From NCBI GenBank assembly GCA_010405405.1, contig MU004232.1:2003481-2067480 (forward strand): a stretch of 64,000 nt of DNA, read 5' to 3'. The notes under the pieces are model-generated. The model searched no databases. It saw only the letters and a list, made by a program, of their open reading frames with translations, and had not been told where the DNA came from. Of this stretch, positions 48,176 to 61,431 are shown one piece after another (the first letter of the stretch is position 1; every line of letters starts with the position of its first letter). Position numbers and translations under genes: made by a program. This DNA is from Microthyrium microscopicum (Eukaryota > Ascomycota > Dothideomycetes > Microthyriales > Microthyriaceae).

Positions 48176-50305
48176 ATGGAAGAAGATACTTTATGCAACT
48201 ATTGCCTACGTGGTATCCTAGGCAACTCACCTCTCGCTTTCTTACCTCAAACTGCTGATAGGCATCCGAGTCACTTGCTCTTGCGCAGAGGAACGCAATG
48301 GGTGTGGACTCATCATCAGACCGTCCTGGACTTACAGAATTTAGCCAAACTTTGTGCCCTTTGTTCGCACATCTGGGAGCACATGTGTGCAGGGCTGGAA
48401 AACGCAGATGATACACAAACACAAATGGTTGCCGCAGAGAGAGCTTATCTGTATATATCAAAACTCGGGAAGAAATATCTGTCCGGGAGTCCAAGCCAGA
48501 GTTTTTACGAAATCTTACGGGGCGACGGCCATGGGCCTGGAATCCGGCTGGCTGTATGGCCTGATGTGCAATTCCTGGCTGAGAAATATCAAGAGTCTGG
48601 TAAGGAAGCAATATGGACAGACACGAGCCCTATCACACTCGATGATCGTTGGCCTGTGATACAAAAATGGATTGATGCTTGCGAGTTGGACCATCACAGG
48701 TGTCGAGAGAGTCGAAAACGTGGCCCACTACCAGCGCGGTTGATTGCGCTTGGACATGATGCTCTATCACTGCCAAGGCTCGTCGCGACAGAACATCTGG
48801 ATGGCAATGCCATTACGTACACAACCTTGAGCCATCGTTGGGGAACTGGAGTGAAACCTCTGTGCACTCTCAGTAACAACCTTGAAGAGCATTACAAACT
48901 GTTGCCCTGTGATCAGATCCCGAAAACATTTCTGGATGCCATGAGAATAACCCGTAAGCTCGGAATAGCATACATCTGGATTGACTCGCTCTGTATTGTG
49001 CAAGATTCGGAAATCGATTGGCAGCACCAGGCTGCCAAAATGAAAGATGTTTACGAAAGCTCGTATCTTAACATTGCAGCAGTTGATTCTGGTGATGCGA
49101 ATGGGAGCTGTTTTCTGGATTCTTTGGAAGAAAGGATCAGATTTCGTGCACCTCACAATGGAGAGTATTTGAATATTCGAATACCGTGCGCGACAGATCA
49201 GAGTGTCGCTGAATCGCCACTTCTCAAGCGCGGATGGTGAGTTTCCTGATTCTTCAATAGGCCTAGCATATTAAGATCGAACAGGGTGTTCCAAGAATTG
49301 ATTCTGTCGCCTAGGGTGTTGTATTGTAAGAAGACACAATTCTTCTGGCAATGCCATCGAGGTTCATTCTCCGAAGATGGTGTGGTTCAAGATACTAAAT
49401 TGGCAATAAACTATCCGCCACGACACTCATCAAAGCATTATCCAGCCAAGGACAACCTCTCTGACTGGTTACAATTGATGGAAGCATACAAACAACTGGA
49501 ATTCACCAAGGAAGAGGACAGAACACCTGCAATGGCTGGCATAACAAGATGGTATCAAGCACAGCATAACTTAACCCCTGTATTGGGGTTATGGAAAGAA
49601 CTGATGGCTAAAGGCTTGAACTGGCATTGCTCCAGGCCGTTTACATCGCAAATAAAGCCCTTTATAAAACCATTGAATATACCGACATGGAGCTGGCTAG
49701 GAGTGGAGCCCACGGGAGTGCGCTTCCATTTTCATACCAGAGACATTGATTGCTTGTCCATTGTTAAAGCAAGCACTGAATGGAATGGTGAAGAACTTAC
49801 TTCTGACCTAATATCTTCACAACTGATAGTCCTTGGATTTTTATTTGAGCTCAGATTTGATTTCGACAGAGGGGCTTCATCAGCAAGCAGCTGGTTTGTG
49901 AAGAGTACGGATCTCGATTATCTGCGCGATGACTACGACCTGAGCGATTCTGACATTTCTGGAAGCGTAGAGGTTCGGTTTGACCGGGGACAACCGGAAA
50001 AGGCAAATCCGGTCTGCACTTGCCTCCTACTATCAATGCGTAACGTCGGTCCAGAATCTAGCTTGGAGTTCTTGATGCTAAATCCTGTACAATGTGACAA
50101 GGGGCAGCGTCCAAAATATCGCCGCTTCTGTCACGGTACTTGGAAGCATAGAAACAGGACGAAACTACATCAAAATATCTCTTCGCTTGAAGCTACATCA
50201 GAGAGGTTCTTTCGGTGTGAGCTAATTGAGGACTCAGCAAGACCACAATTAACCGCACACGAGAAAATGCTCAGAAGAAAACCAATTGAGATTGAATTAT
50301 GTTGA
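48176..50305 (+). CDS. HET-domain (heterokaryon incompatibility) protein
   Basis: Two exons, 48,176-49,236 and 49,285-50,305, with a 48-base intron, give 693 residues. The HET domain (PF06985) is complete: TTLSHRWG (~216-223), IPKTFLDAMRITRKLGIAYI, WIDSLCIVQD, then MKDVYESSYLNIAA, and after the splice join RGWVFQELILSPRVLYC. The ~200 residues before the domain hold Cys/His pairs (CNYCLRG, CALCSHIWEH) often seen in this family. The C-terminal half has the usual poorly conserved region with a PTWSWLG motif. HET proteins trigger cell death on non-self fusion; fungi carry many, and most have no known partner. It looks intact. Confidence 0.93.
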
Positions 50306-50925
50306 TTAACCAACCTTTGGAAAAATATATGGCGTGCCCTTGCCATATTCATTGATTGCAATAGACTTCGTGCTTGTACGAACTAATTTTCTGTCCTGTT
50401 GAGTGTATATGAATTATGCAAGGTTGCGGAGTGTTGAACACATCAGGGTAGAAGCCATAAAGAGCGCATTGTGTGGATGAGAGTATGCCAATCATGATGT
50501 CGACCTGTGAACCAACTTCATTGCTCAGCGCTGGATATCAGAAATTCCTGGCAACAGAACGCTGATGACCGCATGAAAGCTATCAGGTTCTACTCTAGGG
50601 CCCTGGCCAGCAATAAGCAGCTCTTCATGAGAAAAAGTCATGTCAGCCTGATCAACAAGGCAAGGCCCTCCAATTGACCAATCAAGACTGAGAATTTCCA
50701 GCCTTGTAGAGCCTCGGCCACTAAGAAGTGGAGATATGACGGGGTTTATACATGGTCAACAATTCCCTTTGACGCGGGGAAATCCATGATGCAAAGCGGA
50801 GTAGCTGGTGGAGAATCAGCAGAAGCCGATCTTACTTATGATGCGACGAGAACACGACAAGTATCCGTCTTACATCAGATCAAGTCAATTACCATCCAAC
50901 TTCAATCCACTGCTCATCGTTAAAT
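50306..50925. other. Intergenic region
   Basis: 620 bases between the HET gene and the cyclase-family gene, both on +. It holds the 3' end of one and the promoter of the other. Nothing unusual seen. Confidence 0.4.
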
Positions 50926-52017
50926 ATGTCAACAAATACAGCATCATCCCGCCTGTCCCAACTCCTCTCAATCTTCACTCCTTCCAAACCCGCAACAATG
51001 CCGCCTTGGGATCCAGACAGCACCTCCTTCCCCACCCGCCAAAACCTCCCTCCACACCCAATTGCCCCCAAAGGCGCCTCCTGGAACTGGGGAGCCACCG
51101 ACCAACTCGGCCGTCTCAACCTCCTCACTCCCGCCCGAGTCCTCTCCGCGCGCCGCACAATCACCACCGGCCAACTCATCCCTCTAAACCTCCCGCTCTC
51201 CGTGCCCGCCACACCTTCCTTCAATCGACGCCCTTTCGAACACACCATCAAAGCCGTCGCGCCTGGCATCAGCTACGACGACGAATACACCCTGAACACC
51301 CAATCCGGCACCCAATGGGACGGTCTACGCCACTTTGCGCATATCCCCTCCGGCCTCTTCTACAACGGTGCCAAGGGCGCCGACATTGAGGCAGAAGGCA
51401 GCGACGTATGCGGCATGCAAGCCTGGGCCGCGCACGGAATCGCCGGACGCGGTGTACTCCTAGACTACTGGGGTTACACCATCGCACATAACAAAAGCTA
51501 CGATGCCTACGCACAACACGCAATCAGCCACGCAGATCTCGTGGCTTGCGGTAAATGGCAAGGCCTCGATATCCGGCCCGCATCACAAGGAGGCGATATA
51601 CAAATCGGCGACATGTTATTCGTGCGCAGCGGATTCAATGCCGCCTATGCATCCAAGACTGAAGAAGAGCGCACAAAGTTGGCGAAGAGGGAAGGCGAGG
51701 CGTTGACGTATGCGGGGGTAGAGCAGAGTGAGGAGATGTTGGATTGGTTGCATGATGCGTATTTTGCGGCTGTGGCGGGCGATGCGCCGAGCTTTGAGGT
51801 GTGGCCGCCGAAGAAAGATGAGCGGGCGGAGAGGAAGTACTATATGCATGAGTATATTCTTGCGCTGTGGGGGATGCCGTTGGGTGAGATGTTGGATTTG
51901 GAGGCGTTGGCGGTGGCTTGTGGGAAGCAGAAGAGATATGTGTTTTTCTTTGTTAGTAGTCCGGCCAATGTCAAGGGTGGAGTTGGGTCACACGTGAATG
52001 GGGTGGCTATATTGTAG
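50926..52017 (+). CDS. Cyclase-family (kynurenine formamidase-like) hydrolase
   Basis: Single exon, 363 residues. Matches the putative cyclase family PF04199, metal-dependent amidohydrolases that include bacterial kynurenine formamidase. Visible features: WNWGATDQLGRLNLLTP (~46-65), PLNLPLSVP, the metal-site region SGTQWDGLRHFAH (~127-139) in place of the bacterial HxGTHxDxPxH, then GIAGRGVLLDYWGY, IQIGDMLFVRSGF and a late MHEYILALWGMPLGEMLDLEAL. The Gln instead of His in SGTQWDG is, as far as I know, usual for the fungal subgroup. Codon use is GC-rich in the first two thirds. The physiological substrate is unknown, so kynurenine should not be assumed. Confidence 0.88.
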   Translation: MSTNTASSRLSQLLSIFTPSKPATMPPWDPDSTSFPTRQNLPPHPIAPKGASWNWGATDQLGRLNLLTPARVLSARRTITTGQLIPLNLPLSVPATPSFNRRPFEHTIKAVAPGISYDDEYTLNTQSGTQWDGLRHFAHIPSGLFYNGAKGADIEAEGSDVCGMQAWAAHGIAGRGVLLDYWGYTIAHNKSYDAYAQHAISHADLVACGKWQGLDIRPASQGGDIQIGDMLFVRSGFNAAYASKTEEERTKLAKREGEALTYAGVEQSEEMLDWLHDAYFAAVAGDAPSFEVWPPKKDERAERKYYMHEYILALWGMPLGEMLDLEALAVACGKQKRYVFFFVSSPANVKGGVGSHVNGVAIL

Positions 52018-52551
52018 GTAAGTAGTAACAGGTAAGAGATGGGAGGAGAAAGGTTTGGCATGTAAAGATGCTTCTTGGTATTTGATGTGGAGTTTTGCTG
52101 GTATGGCAGCTCCAAGGTTTTGCAAAAACTTTGCAATATGTTTGTATATACATTACCCCAATCGGGAGTTTGAGAAGCTTTCCAGTCCTGCCAGACAGCC
52201 GTTAATAGACATAAGCATATGTGACGTGATAATATGCAGTATTGTACAGAAAGCCAAATATGCAAAACAGGTGGATATCAGACAATTAAACAAATCTAGT
52301 GGGCTTCATATATACCTCAATGGGTGATATTACCGAGGAAAATATGGCCAGCCGTTGAATCATAAAAGGCGTTATTTGCGTGTGAGCGATTGAAGAATGG
52401 TTGAAGTTGGCAAAGGAATGGTATGAGGAGTGTGAACCTCTTGTGACCGAGAGGTGGAATTATCTTTCGGTTTGTGGTGAGGAGCAAGAATGCTCGAATG
52501 AAAAATTCCAGGTAATAGCGTCGTGTATGATCGCCTGAAAGGATGGCAATG
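52018..52551. other. Convergent intergenic region
   Basis: Shared 3' region of the cyclase gene (+) and the Ser-rich membrane protein gene (-). TGTATATA at 52,143-52,150 on + is another match to the predicted PUF site, about 130 bases after the cyclase stop. Confidence 0.4.
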
Positions 52552-54933
52552 TTACCTTTGACCATCTCTCATGCGAATTGCAAATATTACAAGTGCCACC
52601 TGGGAACATGGTTAGCCATGATCATCGTCGGGAAACTATAGCGACAACTTACAATAGCACCTATTATCAACAAGCCAACGACGCACATGATCCGATTGAG
52701 CGATCTCCACCAGTGAGCTTTTAGATATAGCTTTTCTACTTTCTCCTGGGAAACAAGAGCTCCCGGATTCGTCCTAAGAAAGTTTCGATCTCTTCGCGTG
52801 AGCGCGGCCTCGTCCACAGGCGCATCTGGATCGAGCGAATTGGGTTTGCTAGGAATTGGCAATAAGGCTGCACAGAACCATGCTAACCAGTGTTAGTAGC
52901 GCTTCCACTGGCGATCGGTGCATTGAAACATACCAAACGGAAACACAAATCCGAGGCAAAATAATGCGACTTGTCTTCCCACGGGCCCAATTACGTTCCT
53001 GCTCGGTTGGTCGAGCGAGGGCATGCTCCACGCGTTCTGGTCCTGGTTAGCTCGTCGGTCAGGGTGCAAATGTGGTGAGAAGACACCACTGCCCCAGCCC
53101 GATGAGCTCCATATTGGCCGACGGAAGCGGTCAGTCCAGGAGCCCTCTGTTCGCATTGTGTCAGTTGACGGTTGATTGCGAAGCTCGCGGCCATTGCGAT
53201 CCCGCGGCCGGTTTCTTGGTCTGAATATCTCGGCAGGAAACGCCTCACTAAGCGGAGAGGTGGTCGTCCCACTGGTCGCGGTATTAAGCCTCGAACTTGA
53301 GTGCAATGGCGTCGAATAGGGAGATTCCAATGGAGGATAATCACCACCGCTATAAAAGCGCCTAATATCTGTCAGCTTTGACAATGAAACATGAAACGGG
53401 GCTATATTATGCATACTTGACCCAGCTTAGTTCTCCTTGAAAACTAATTTGGCTGTTTATGCTGTCAGATGAACCGGGCCTCGATAGGCCACGATGCTTT
53501 GCGAAATAACCAGAACGCTTGGGTTGTAAGGGAGGTGAAAGTAGGTCACCTAGGGTATCTTCGCGCTCTTCCGACTCTCGACCAGGAGGAGTTGGCAGAC
53601 GCCTTTGCTGTGGGGAAAATAATGGAGCAGGATATGGGATGGAGGTGGCACTGAGGGATGAGTGAGAGAATCCAGTTCCGCTGTCGCTGGAAGCGATACT
53701 TCCAAGAACTCGTCGCAGCCTTGGGGAACCGAAATATCGCGGTGAAGCGGGTCCGGGAGATATGGGTTGTGAAGGCGGCTCCGACTCGGATGGAATGGTT
53801 GAAAGACGGGAGCTCCATATTGAAAGGCGGGCATCGTCGTTCATACGGTCATCTTCGTTCATACGAGGCTCGGAATCCTGTTGTGTGGACACGGTCGCCC
53901 ATGAACCACTAGCAGTTTGTCGTCTAACAACAGGATACTTGATGTCGCTGCTGCTTGCGGATTGAGGTGCAGCATGAGAAGTAGATGGTGGTGGATTTGA
54001 AGTCAATTGGGGGAGTATTACTTTTACAACAGAAGAGCTGGAGGGTTCGGAATAGGGAATAGAGTCGGATGAGGAGGTGCCAGGCGCAGGTGGTGCGTGT
54101 TTCGATTTAGTTGAAGGAGATTGCTGAGGCTGGGCGTCTGTCTCGTCGGTATCAACACCACCCCGATGAGAAGAAGCAGGAGAGGAAACGTGGATTTCAG
54201 ACTCGGCTGGCGGACTGGCAGGACGAGGAAGTATTTTTGTAGTTATAGTTTGCAAAGAATCAAGTGACGAGGTTGTTGATTCAGACTTGCTCTCTGACCA
54301 GGATGGAACATCGCTGCTCCCGGAAGGTATGACAAGCCTTATAGTAGATCTATTATTACGGTGCAAATTAATGGTCGGCTGAGGTAACTCTGGTAATTTG
54401 CTTGCTGCGAGTTCATCTGGCAGGGTTGGAGTTGACGGGGTTGTGATGGTCTGGGAGAAACGAGACGACAGGGATGGCGACTGTGAAGAGGATTCATAAT
54501 TGGTACTAGATGTAAGTGTTTCTGCGTCCGAGGATACATTGGTATCGGTCGAAGCTCGATTCCCTGAAGGACGAAGCGCATTTTCAGGAAGGGGTAATAA
54601 TGCTTCAGAACTGCTTGGTTTGGGGGAGCTGGCATTGGTCCGTTGTCTCTCGGATGAAACGACTTGATCCTGGTAGTAGCGAACTATGCGCGGAACGTAA
54701 TTAGATGCAACTGGAGGTAACAAATGCGCCGGTTGGGTGGGAAAGGGGCTCTTGGTATAAGCGTCTGGTCCGTTGTCTGCAACAACTCTTATCGAGGGTG
54801 CTGTGGATTGTGTTGATAAACGTCCATTTGTATCAGATTGCGACTTCTCGCCAAGTGGTTTGCGCTGCCGAGGCGATGGTGATATGGTGCGTTCTGCGTG
54901 CGCCTCCGAGTCTCTCGGGGGCGACGTAGACAT
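52552..54933 (-). CDS. Serine-rich protein with two C-terminal membrane spans
   Basis: Four exons, 54,933-53,417, 53,361-52,934, 52,882-52,653 and 52,599-52,552, give 740 residues. Introns are 55, 51 and 53 bases; each restores the frame (SWVKRFYSGG, FPFAWFCAALLPIP, GAIVALVIFAIRM). Residues 1-~590 are disordered, rich in Ser, Pro and Thr, with many SP/TP sites. The C-terminus holds a hydrophobic hairpin: VALFCLGFVFPFAWFCAALL, then a charged loop with an RRDRNFLRTNPGALVSQEKV segment, then IMCVVGLLIIGAIVALVIFAI, ending RMRDGQR. This suggests a long cytosolic tail on a two-span membrane anchor. I do not know a function; the architecture resembles conserved fungal serine-rich proteins of unknown role. 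Confidence 0.85.
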
Positions 54934-56278
54934 TGTAGTAGTAATTAAAAGATAGAAGAGACATTAATAAAGCTGTAAGACGAACAAGAGAAGAAAAGGA
55001 GAGTGGAGTGCCAAATGATATTATAAAGAGAGTGGAGTAAAAGAGAGTGGGTGGACAGGCCGGGTATCAAATGAGTGTGACATGGACCAGGAATAAGTCG
55101 GCAAATGAATATGAAGAAAAGAATGGTTAAGAGAAGAATAATAGGTGTTGACAAAGAGAAGCAGAGGAAAATGTTTCAATGAGGGATTGAAATGCTTTTT
55201 GACCTCTCATTCAGGAGTAGTTGCAGGCCACAATGGATTGGCTGCATATGCACTTATGCAAAGCGATATGAGGCTGAACTGGATGCAGGAACACGCAGAA
55301 CAAGGCCCAGTGCCGTCAATAGTAGTGTCCGTAGTACCAGCCTAGGGACGTATTGATCACCACAGTTTGCGTCGGAGAAAATGAATGTTGAGTGACCTGT
55401 GAGAGGAATTGTAGAGAGTAAGTATGTATGTAGCGGTGTCGGACGCTCCTGGGGTGATAAGGTATTTTTGATTGAGCTGGAGGGGTAGGTGGCAGGGGAA
55501 TATGGTCGGTTATCGATACAGAGCGCAAATGAACGGCGTTGGCCACGATATCATCTTATGGGGAATGAAAAGCAGATTCGGTAATGCTAAAAATGAAGAT
55601 ACCTTTTGGAAGCGCATGGAGAGGCGCGCACAAGGAACTGGGAAGATGAGAGAGCGCATCATGTCGTCGAATGAAAAAAGCTACAACGCGAAAAAACCAG
55701 ACGCGACGCGACTAGGCGAAGCTTGTAGCCATCCAGATGGGCCAATTGGCTAGTGAGGCGGGGATGGCGTTTAGATGAGCAGTGAGAGAAAAAGCTCAAC
55801 GCCGCTGACCAACGGCCCCTATTTGCAGCTATTCGAGGCATTATGGTTTAGGAACTGTTAACAGTCTTGAAAAGTAGAAAAAATGAAGTTAAGAAAATGG
55901 AGAAGATTCGCAACGATTGGAGCCAGGAATAGACTGTACCACTGCCTGTTGTCTCATATCAAAGATCGTGGTTACAAGGATGTCTCTTGTATTGCAAAAG
56001 ATGAAGAAAGAGCCTCCCTTTGCCAAGCCTAGTCGCGCCTTCTACTTTTGGTCCAAACAAAGCACAACCTCAACGCAAGTGGGCAGTAACGATGGGCTTT
56101 AGGGTTTATCATTACAACCCTAGAACGAGATCATTGACATGGATCATTTCAGGATTCAAGATTCACTTGATGCATTACATTCCGCCAAACCACTTGACAT
56201 CCGCATTGTTCTTCATGGCCCTGCTGGCCTACTCTTGACAACTTAATTTCTCCTCCGAGTCTCCCTCATCTATTAGGC
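54934..56278. other. Divergent promoter region
   Basis: 1.3 kb between the Ser-rich gene (-) and RCE1 (+). The part near 54,934-55,160 is GA-rich on + and is the likely leader of the minus-strand gene. No gene or repeat is supported. Confidence 0.45.
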
Positions 56279-57516
56279 ATGGCACCAATAGACCTCTACA
56301 AGCGCATCAAGGCCTACTACTCTGGTGGTACCCGTAAGTTTCCCTCTCCGCATCAAGTTGTAGCCTGTGGTCGGTTCGAAACATTTCCAAGCGCTGCTCC
56401 AAATCTCCACAGCCACTCCTTTGCATCACCTGCCTACCATTTGAATCTGCATGCTAATTTTGGTTGCTTTATAGCAAATAAACCTCCCGCTATATCTACT
56501 TCCACTGCTGCTATACTTTCGGTACGTGTCTCACCCGTCGATGCCTGTGGTCTGCCAACTACAACCTTTGCATATCATTCTAATGTCCACATCTGCAGGC
56601 TGCCTTTGTCGCATTCTATGTCATACCCTTCTATCTAAGCAGTACCACTAAACCTTCCCGAACTCTCTCAAAGGATGCTCCCTCTGTCATACGCGGCCGC
56701 ATACGTGCCATTACCGTCTCATGCACCGTGAGCACCCTTATAACTGTCTATATTCTGGCACAGTATAACCAGGACACGCTACTCGAGATTCTGAGAATAC
56801 TCGGTTGCTGGCCTATCGACCTGGCTGACATTGGCAAAACACTCTTACTCTGCTCCATCCTCTTTGCCGGTCCCATATTTGATGGTGCCATTGTCCAGAA
56901 ACGGCTTGGTCTTTGGCTCAGCGGAACTTTGATACGAGAGACGTTTGCATCATGGATAGGATGGCGTAACTACGTGGCGGGGCCAGTCTCTGAGGAACTG
57001 GTCTGGAGGTCATTGATTATTCCACTTCACTTGGTAGCCAAGATGTCACCGACTCGCATCATCTTCATTACCCCGTTGTATTTTGGAATTGCTCATGTTC
57101 ACCACTTTTATGAGTTTGTTCTCACCCATCCCGAGCTCCCACTCCTGCCAGCTGTTATAAGGACCATTGTGCAATTTGCCTATACTAGTCTATTTGGCTT
57201 TTTTGCTGCGTTTGTATACCTCCGGACGGGATCAGTATATGCCGCAACTGCTGCGCACGTTTTCTGCAATTGGCAAGGTCTGCCACAGTTCTGGGGTCAA
57301 TTGCGGGTAGATGCAGAAGAGGAGTCAAGCGATGAGCAAGAACAAGATGGCAATAATGGCAAAAACAAAAGGCCACAGAGGCACTATGCGCCTGTACAGT
57401 ATTCTATCATATACTACATGTTGCTGGTTGGAGGAGCATATGGATTCAAGGCAATGCTATGGCCACTTACCAACAGCTCGCACGCATTGGCAAACGTAGG
57501 ATCAACGAAGCACTAA
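56279..57516 (+). CDS. RCE1: CAAX prenyl protease 2 (Rce1)
   Basis: ER-membrane endoprotease that removes the last three residues (aaX) from prenylated Ras, Rho and a-factor-type proteins. Three exons, 56,279-56,333, 56,475-56,521 and 56,599-57,516, give 339 residues; introns are 141 and 77 bases. The Abi/CAAX-protease motifs are intact: SEELVWR with the paired catalytic glutamates and the Arg (~164-170), FGIAHVHHFYE with the first His (~196-206), and AAHVFCNW with the last His and Asn (~248-255). Several membrane spans surround them. An acidic, Gln-rich loop (EEESSDEQEQDGNNG) precedes the last span. The N-terminal MAPIDLYKRIKAYYSGG is encoded by the first small exon. Confidence 0.93.
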
Positions 57517-57955
57517 AATCGTATTTGCACAATACCATCATTCTTCACACATTTTATCGGTGACTATCAAGATATCTTACCAACTTACATGTAATGAAGC
57601 GGAAAAGTGTATGCACGTGACAATGTTATGGTTGATGTTCAATATGGTCTGTGCTGATAATAGGAAGGAGGGCTTGCTTGGCTTGGTTGCGATGATGTTC
57701 AGACCACACTCCATCACCCGCCTCTGCCCGCGAACGCTTGCTTCACCTTGCTTCTTCAGGCTACATCCATTTCCAAACAACACGACAGTTCAACTGTTCG
57801 CAGACCTCTTCAACCGCCTCTCTACAACAATACGGAACTGAATCTCGATAACGTCCATCTATCCCCGTTCCGAGCACTACCCGCAAGCTGTACCCCACCT
57901 CAGGCCATCTCCTTTCCTGCCACAGGGGCCTCACCGCAAGTGATAACCGCCCATC
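57517..57955 (+). other. Intergenic, promoter of Rab gene
   Basis: 439 bases between RCE1 and the Rab gene, both on +. The final ~200 bases are C-rich with CTTCACC and TCCACC-type stretches, a usual fungal leader. Nothing else seen. Confidence 0.4.
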
Positions 57956-58910
<955 letters not shown>

Positions 58911-59313
58911 ATGCACGTCCAATTATCCCCTCATAGCTTCTCCGCGCCCAAATATACCACAGAGCTGAACTAGTGTATTAGCTCGTATTGCTCAAACTGG
59001 ATATCTCGTTTCCTTTTCTATTCCGTAGACGGGGTGGTGCGATTTGGGATTATTTGGGCTTGGGCTTTCATGCTGATTGACGTCCCTTCATGTGTAAGAC
59101 TGGAGCATTCATCCAGGGCGATGAACTTGGCGTTCTTGTTGACATGTATGAATGGCTTTAACCCGCCTTCTTTTATGTTTGTTTTTTCTGCACGTAGTGG
59201 CTATGAGTACCTAGTATAATAGTATGAGTTTTTGCATTTTCATTGCAACTTTGATGCGTGTCGTGTTGCTACTTCGTTGCCTCATTATATCATACAGATT
59301 TATATACACCGTT
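58911..59313. other. Convergent 3' region
   Basis: Shared 3' region of the Rab gene (+) and the SelO gene (-). It holds the presumed PUF site of the SelO mRNA at 59,301-59,308. Confidence 0.45.
59301..59308 (-). promoter_or_regulatory. Candidate Puf3/Pumilio site in SelO 3' UTR
   Basis: On the minus strand UGUAUAUA begins five bases after the SelO stop codon. It matches UGUANAUA, the target predicted from the base-reading residues of the PUF protein encoded at 15,425-18,477. Since SelO is a nuclear-encoded mitochondrial protein, it is the kind of mRNA yeast Puf3 binds. UAUAUA is also a fungal polyadenylation element, so the match may have another meaning. Confidence 0.4.
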
Positions 59314-61431
59314 TTAAGAACTGCAACTACATTGCATCTGAGCCATATATTTCGGCACATCGCCACAAAATCGTTCCTCCTCTTCCTTGTCGCCTCCCCA
59401 TGAGTCTTGGAAGGGGTGCAGGGCCATGTTCATGACGCGATTGAGAATTTCGCGCTCATCTTTTCGTTCTACGCGCTGGATGACCTCGTCTAGAATCCAA
59501 CTACGCGGCACAAACTATGTCATTGTTAGCAACGCTTTCTTTTAGACTGAGACTCAACAAACCTTCGGGTTGACTCTATCCATAGCCACCTTTCTCTCAG
59601 CATCCCCGTCCTCGCCCCAGTCCTTCACTATCCTTTCCCTCCACGACTCCAACCAAGTCGCCATCTGTCCCAAAACCTCCTCACTAGGCGTGGCAGTCTT
59701 CGCAAACAATCCTTTCGCCGCCTCTTTCCGTCCCTCTTCCGTCTTCAACTGTTCCATCGTCACAGCACCCAGCCTACGGTACGACAGATGATAATCCAGC
59801 TCACCCGCCTCCAACGCATCCAGCCAAGGGGTAAACACATTATCGAAATCACCACTCTCCACACCCTTCAATCCTAGCCTCCCCGCCAAACCCCTCTCAT
59901 ACTCGGCCCTCAGCACAGCACGGTACTCCGCGCCCGCTCTGACTATCAGCGTTTGTCCACGTTCCTGCACTTCTTCAATATCACTTTCCTCCAATCCTTC
60001 TTTATACCGTTCTTCGTCAACGAGTTTCCCGGATCCAATGAGTTCGCCGAGCGCTTCGCCGAGTCGTGTCAAGTTCCACCAGACGATGGACGGCTGGTGC
60101 TGGTAGCTATATCTTAACGCGTGGTCATCGTGGTTGGGCGTATAGGCGGGGTCATATGCGTCGAGGAAGGCAAAGGGGCCGAAGTCCAAGGAGAGGCCGG
60201 CGATGGACGTGTTGTCTGTGTTGAGAACGCCGTTGGTGAAGCCGTAGATTTGCCATTGTGCGACTGTGCGCGCGTTGAGTCGACATATGGTGCGGTATAG
60301 TCGGGTGTAGCGGTTTTGGAGCAGCGGACCTTCGTTTTGGTAGTCTGAGGCGGCGATGCCGTTGCCAGGATTGAGGAGTTGCGTGGGTGTCAGGTCGGCG
60401 TATACTTTGTCGGGATTGTAGTCTGGTGAGGAGTGTGGTGTCTTGTCGGTCTCGGGCAAGCTGGCGTCGAGAGCTTCCCAGCCGCCTAGGACGTGCTCGA
60501 CGACGTAGTTCGCGAGGGTCTGGATGGCTGCGCGGTCGCCGCGTGCGCGTAGGATGTCGAAGTTGCCGAGACGGACCCAGGTGCTGGCGAAGCGGGCGAC
60601 GAGGGCACCTGGTTCGGCACGTTCGCGGAGGACTTTCATGTCTTTGCCGGCTTTGACGAGGGCGAGCGCTCGTGTAGTGGGTATGTGGAGTGCGTTAAGG
60701 TTTTCGCTGACTATGAACTCACGAATGCTGGAGCGGAGAACGGCTCGACCATCGGCGAAGCGGCTGAAGGGTGTGCGGCCACTGCCTTTGAGCTGAAGTT
60801 CATAAGGACCAGTTGGTGTGGAGACTGTGAAGAGAGAATGGGCGCGGCCATCTCCTAATTGGCCTGCCCAGCTGCCAAACTGAAACCCGCCATACAGTTG
60901 TGCCCAAGGATATATGGCGCCGTTCGCTTGCTGAGAGTCCGCCTCGTTGGTTGACGTATGAGATTGAGGGGTTGTGTCATCGCCAGTGGGCGAGGGTGAT
61001 TTGGAAGAGCGCCCGTCCCCGCCGTCGGGCTTATCTTCCCAGCCTAGTATGCGGTTCCCGCTGAGTACTTGTACAAATTCTTCTGTATTCACTGCACTAG
61101 GATCGATTCCTAGGTCTTGTAGTGCTGCTGGGCTGACTGCCAATACCTCCGGGTTTGGCACGGGTGTTGGCCTGACCCATGTGAAAAAGCCACCTTTGAC
61201 CAGTCTGGGACCTAGATCGCCCCGTGGAGCATCATGAGAGCTCTTGGGCGTAGGATATTTGGGATCGGGTGGCAGGTGACTGGTAAACGTGTGTGAGCGC
61301 GGAAGAGCAGAGAGGGAGGACGCGGAAGGTGGTGAAGGCGCGGGCTTGGGGGAGGCTAGATGGGAGGCCATTTGAGCAAGACGCATGGGGAATATTCTAG
61401 GAGTCGAAGGGATAGAGGGTCGGAGAGGCAT
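59314..61431 (-). CDS. FMP40: Mitochondrial protein adenylyltransferase SelO/Fmp40
   Basis: Pseudokinase-fold enzyme that transfers AMP to Ser, Thr or Tyr of proteins and protects mitochondria against oxidative stress. Two exons, 61,431-59,563 and 59,514-59,314, with a 48-base intron, give 689 residues. The N-terminus (MPLRPSIPSTPRIFPMRLAQ) is basic and lacks acidic residues, as in a mitochondrial presequence. The SelO signatures are intact: YGGFQFGSWAGQLGDGRA (~179), LKGSGRTPFSRFADGRAV (~212), GFTNGVLNTDNTSIAG then LSLDFGPF (~397-420), and NPKFVPRS across the splice join. The protein ends CSCSS: Cys stands at the third-last position, which is selenocysteine in the animal protein. The frame is open to 61,554 but without ATG. 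An insertion of Ser/Thr-rich sequence lies near residues 130-170. Confidence 0.93.
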
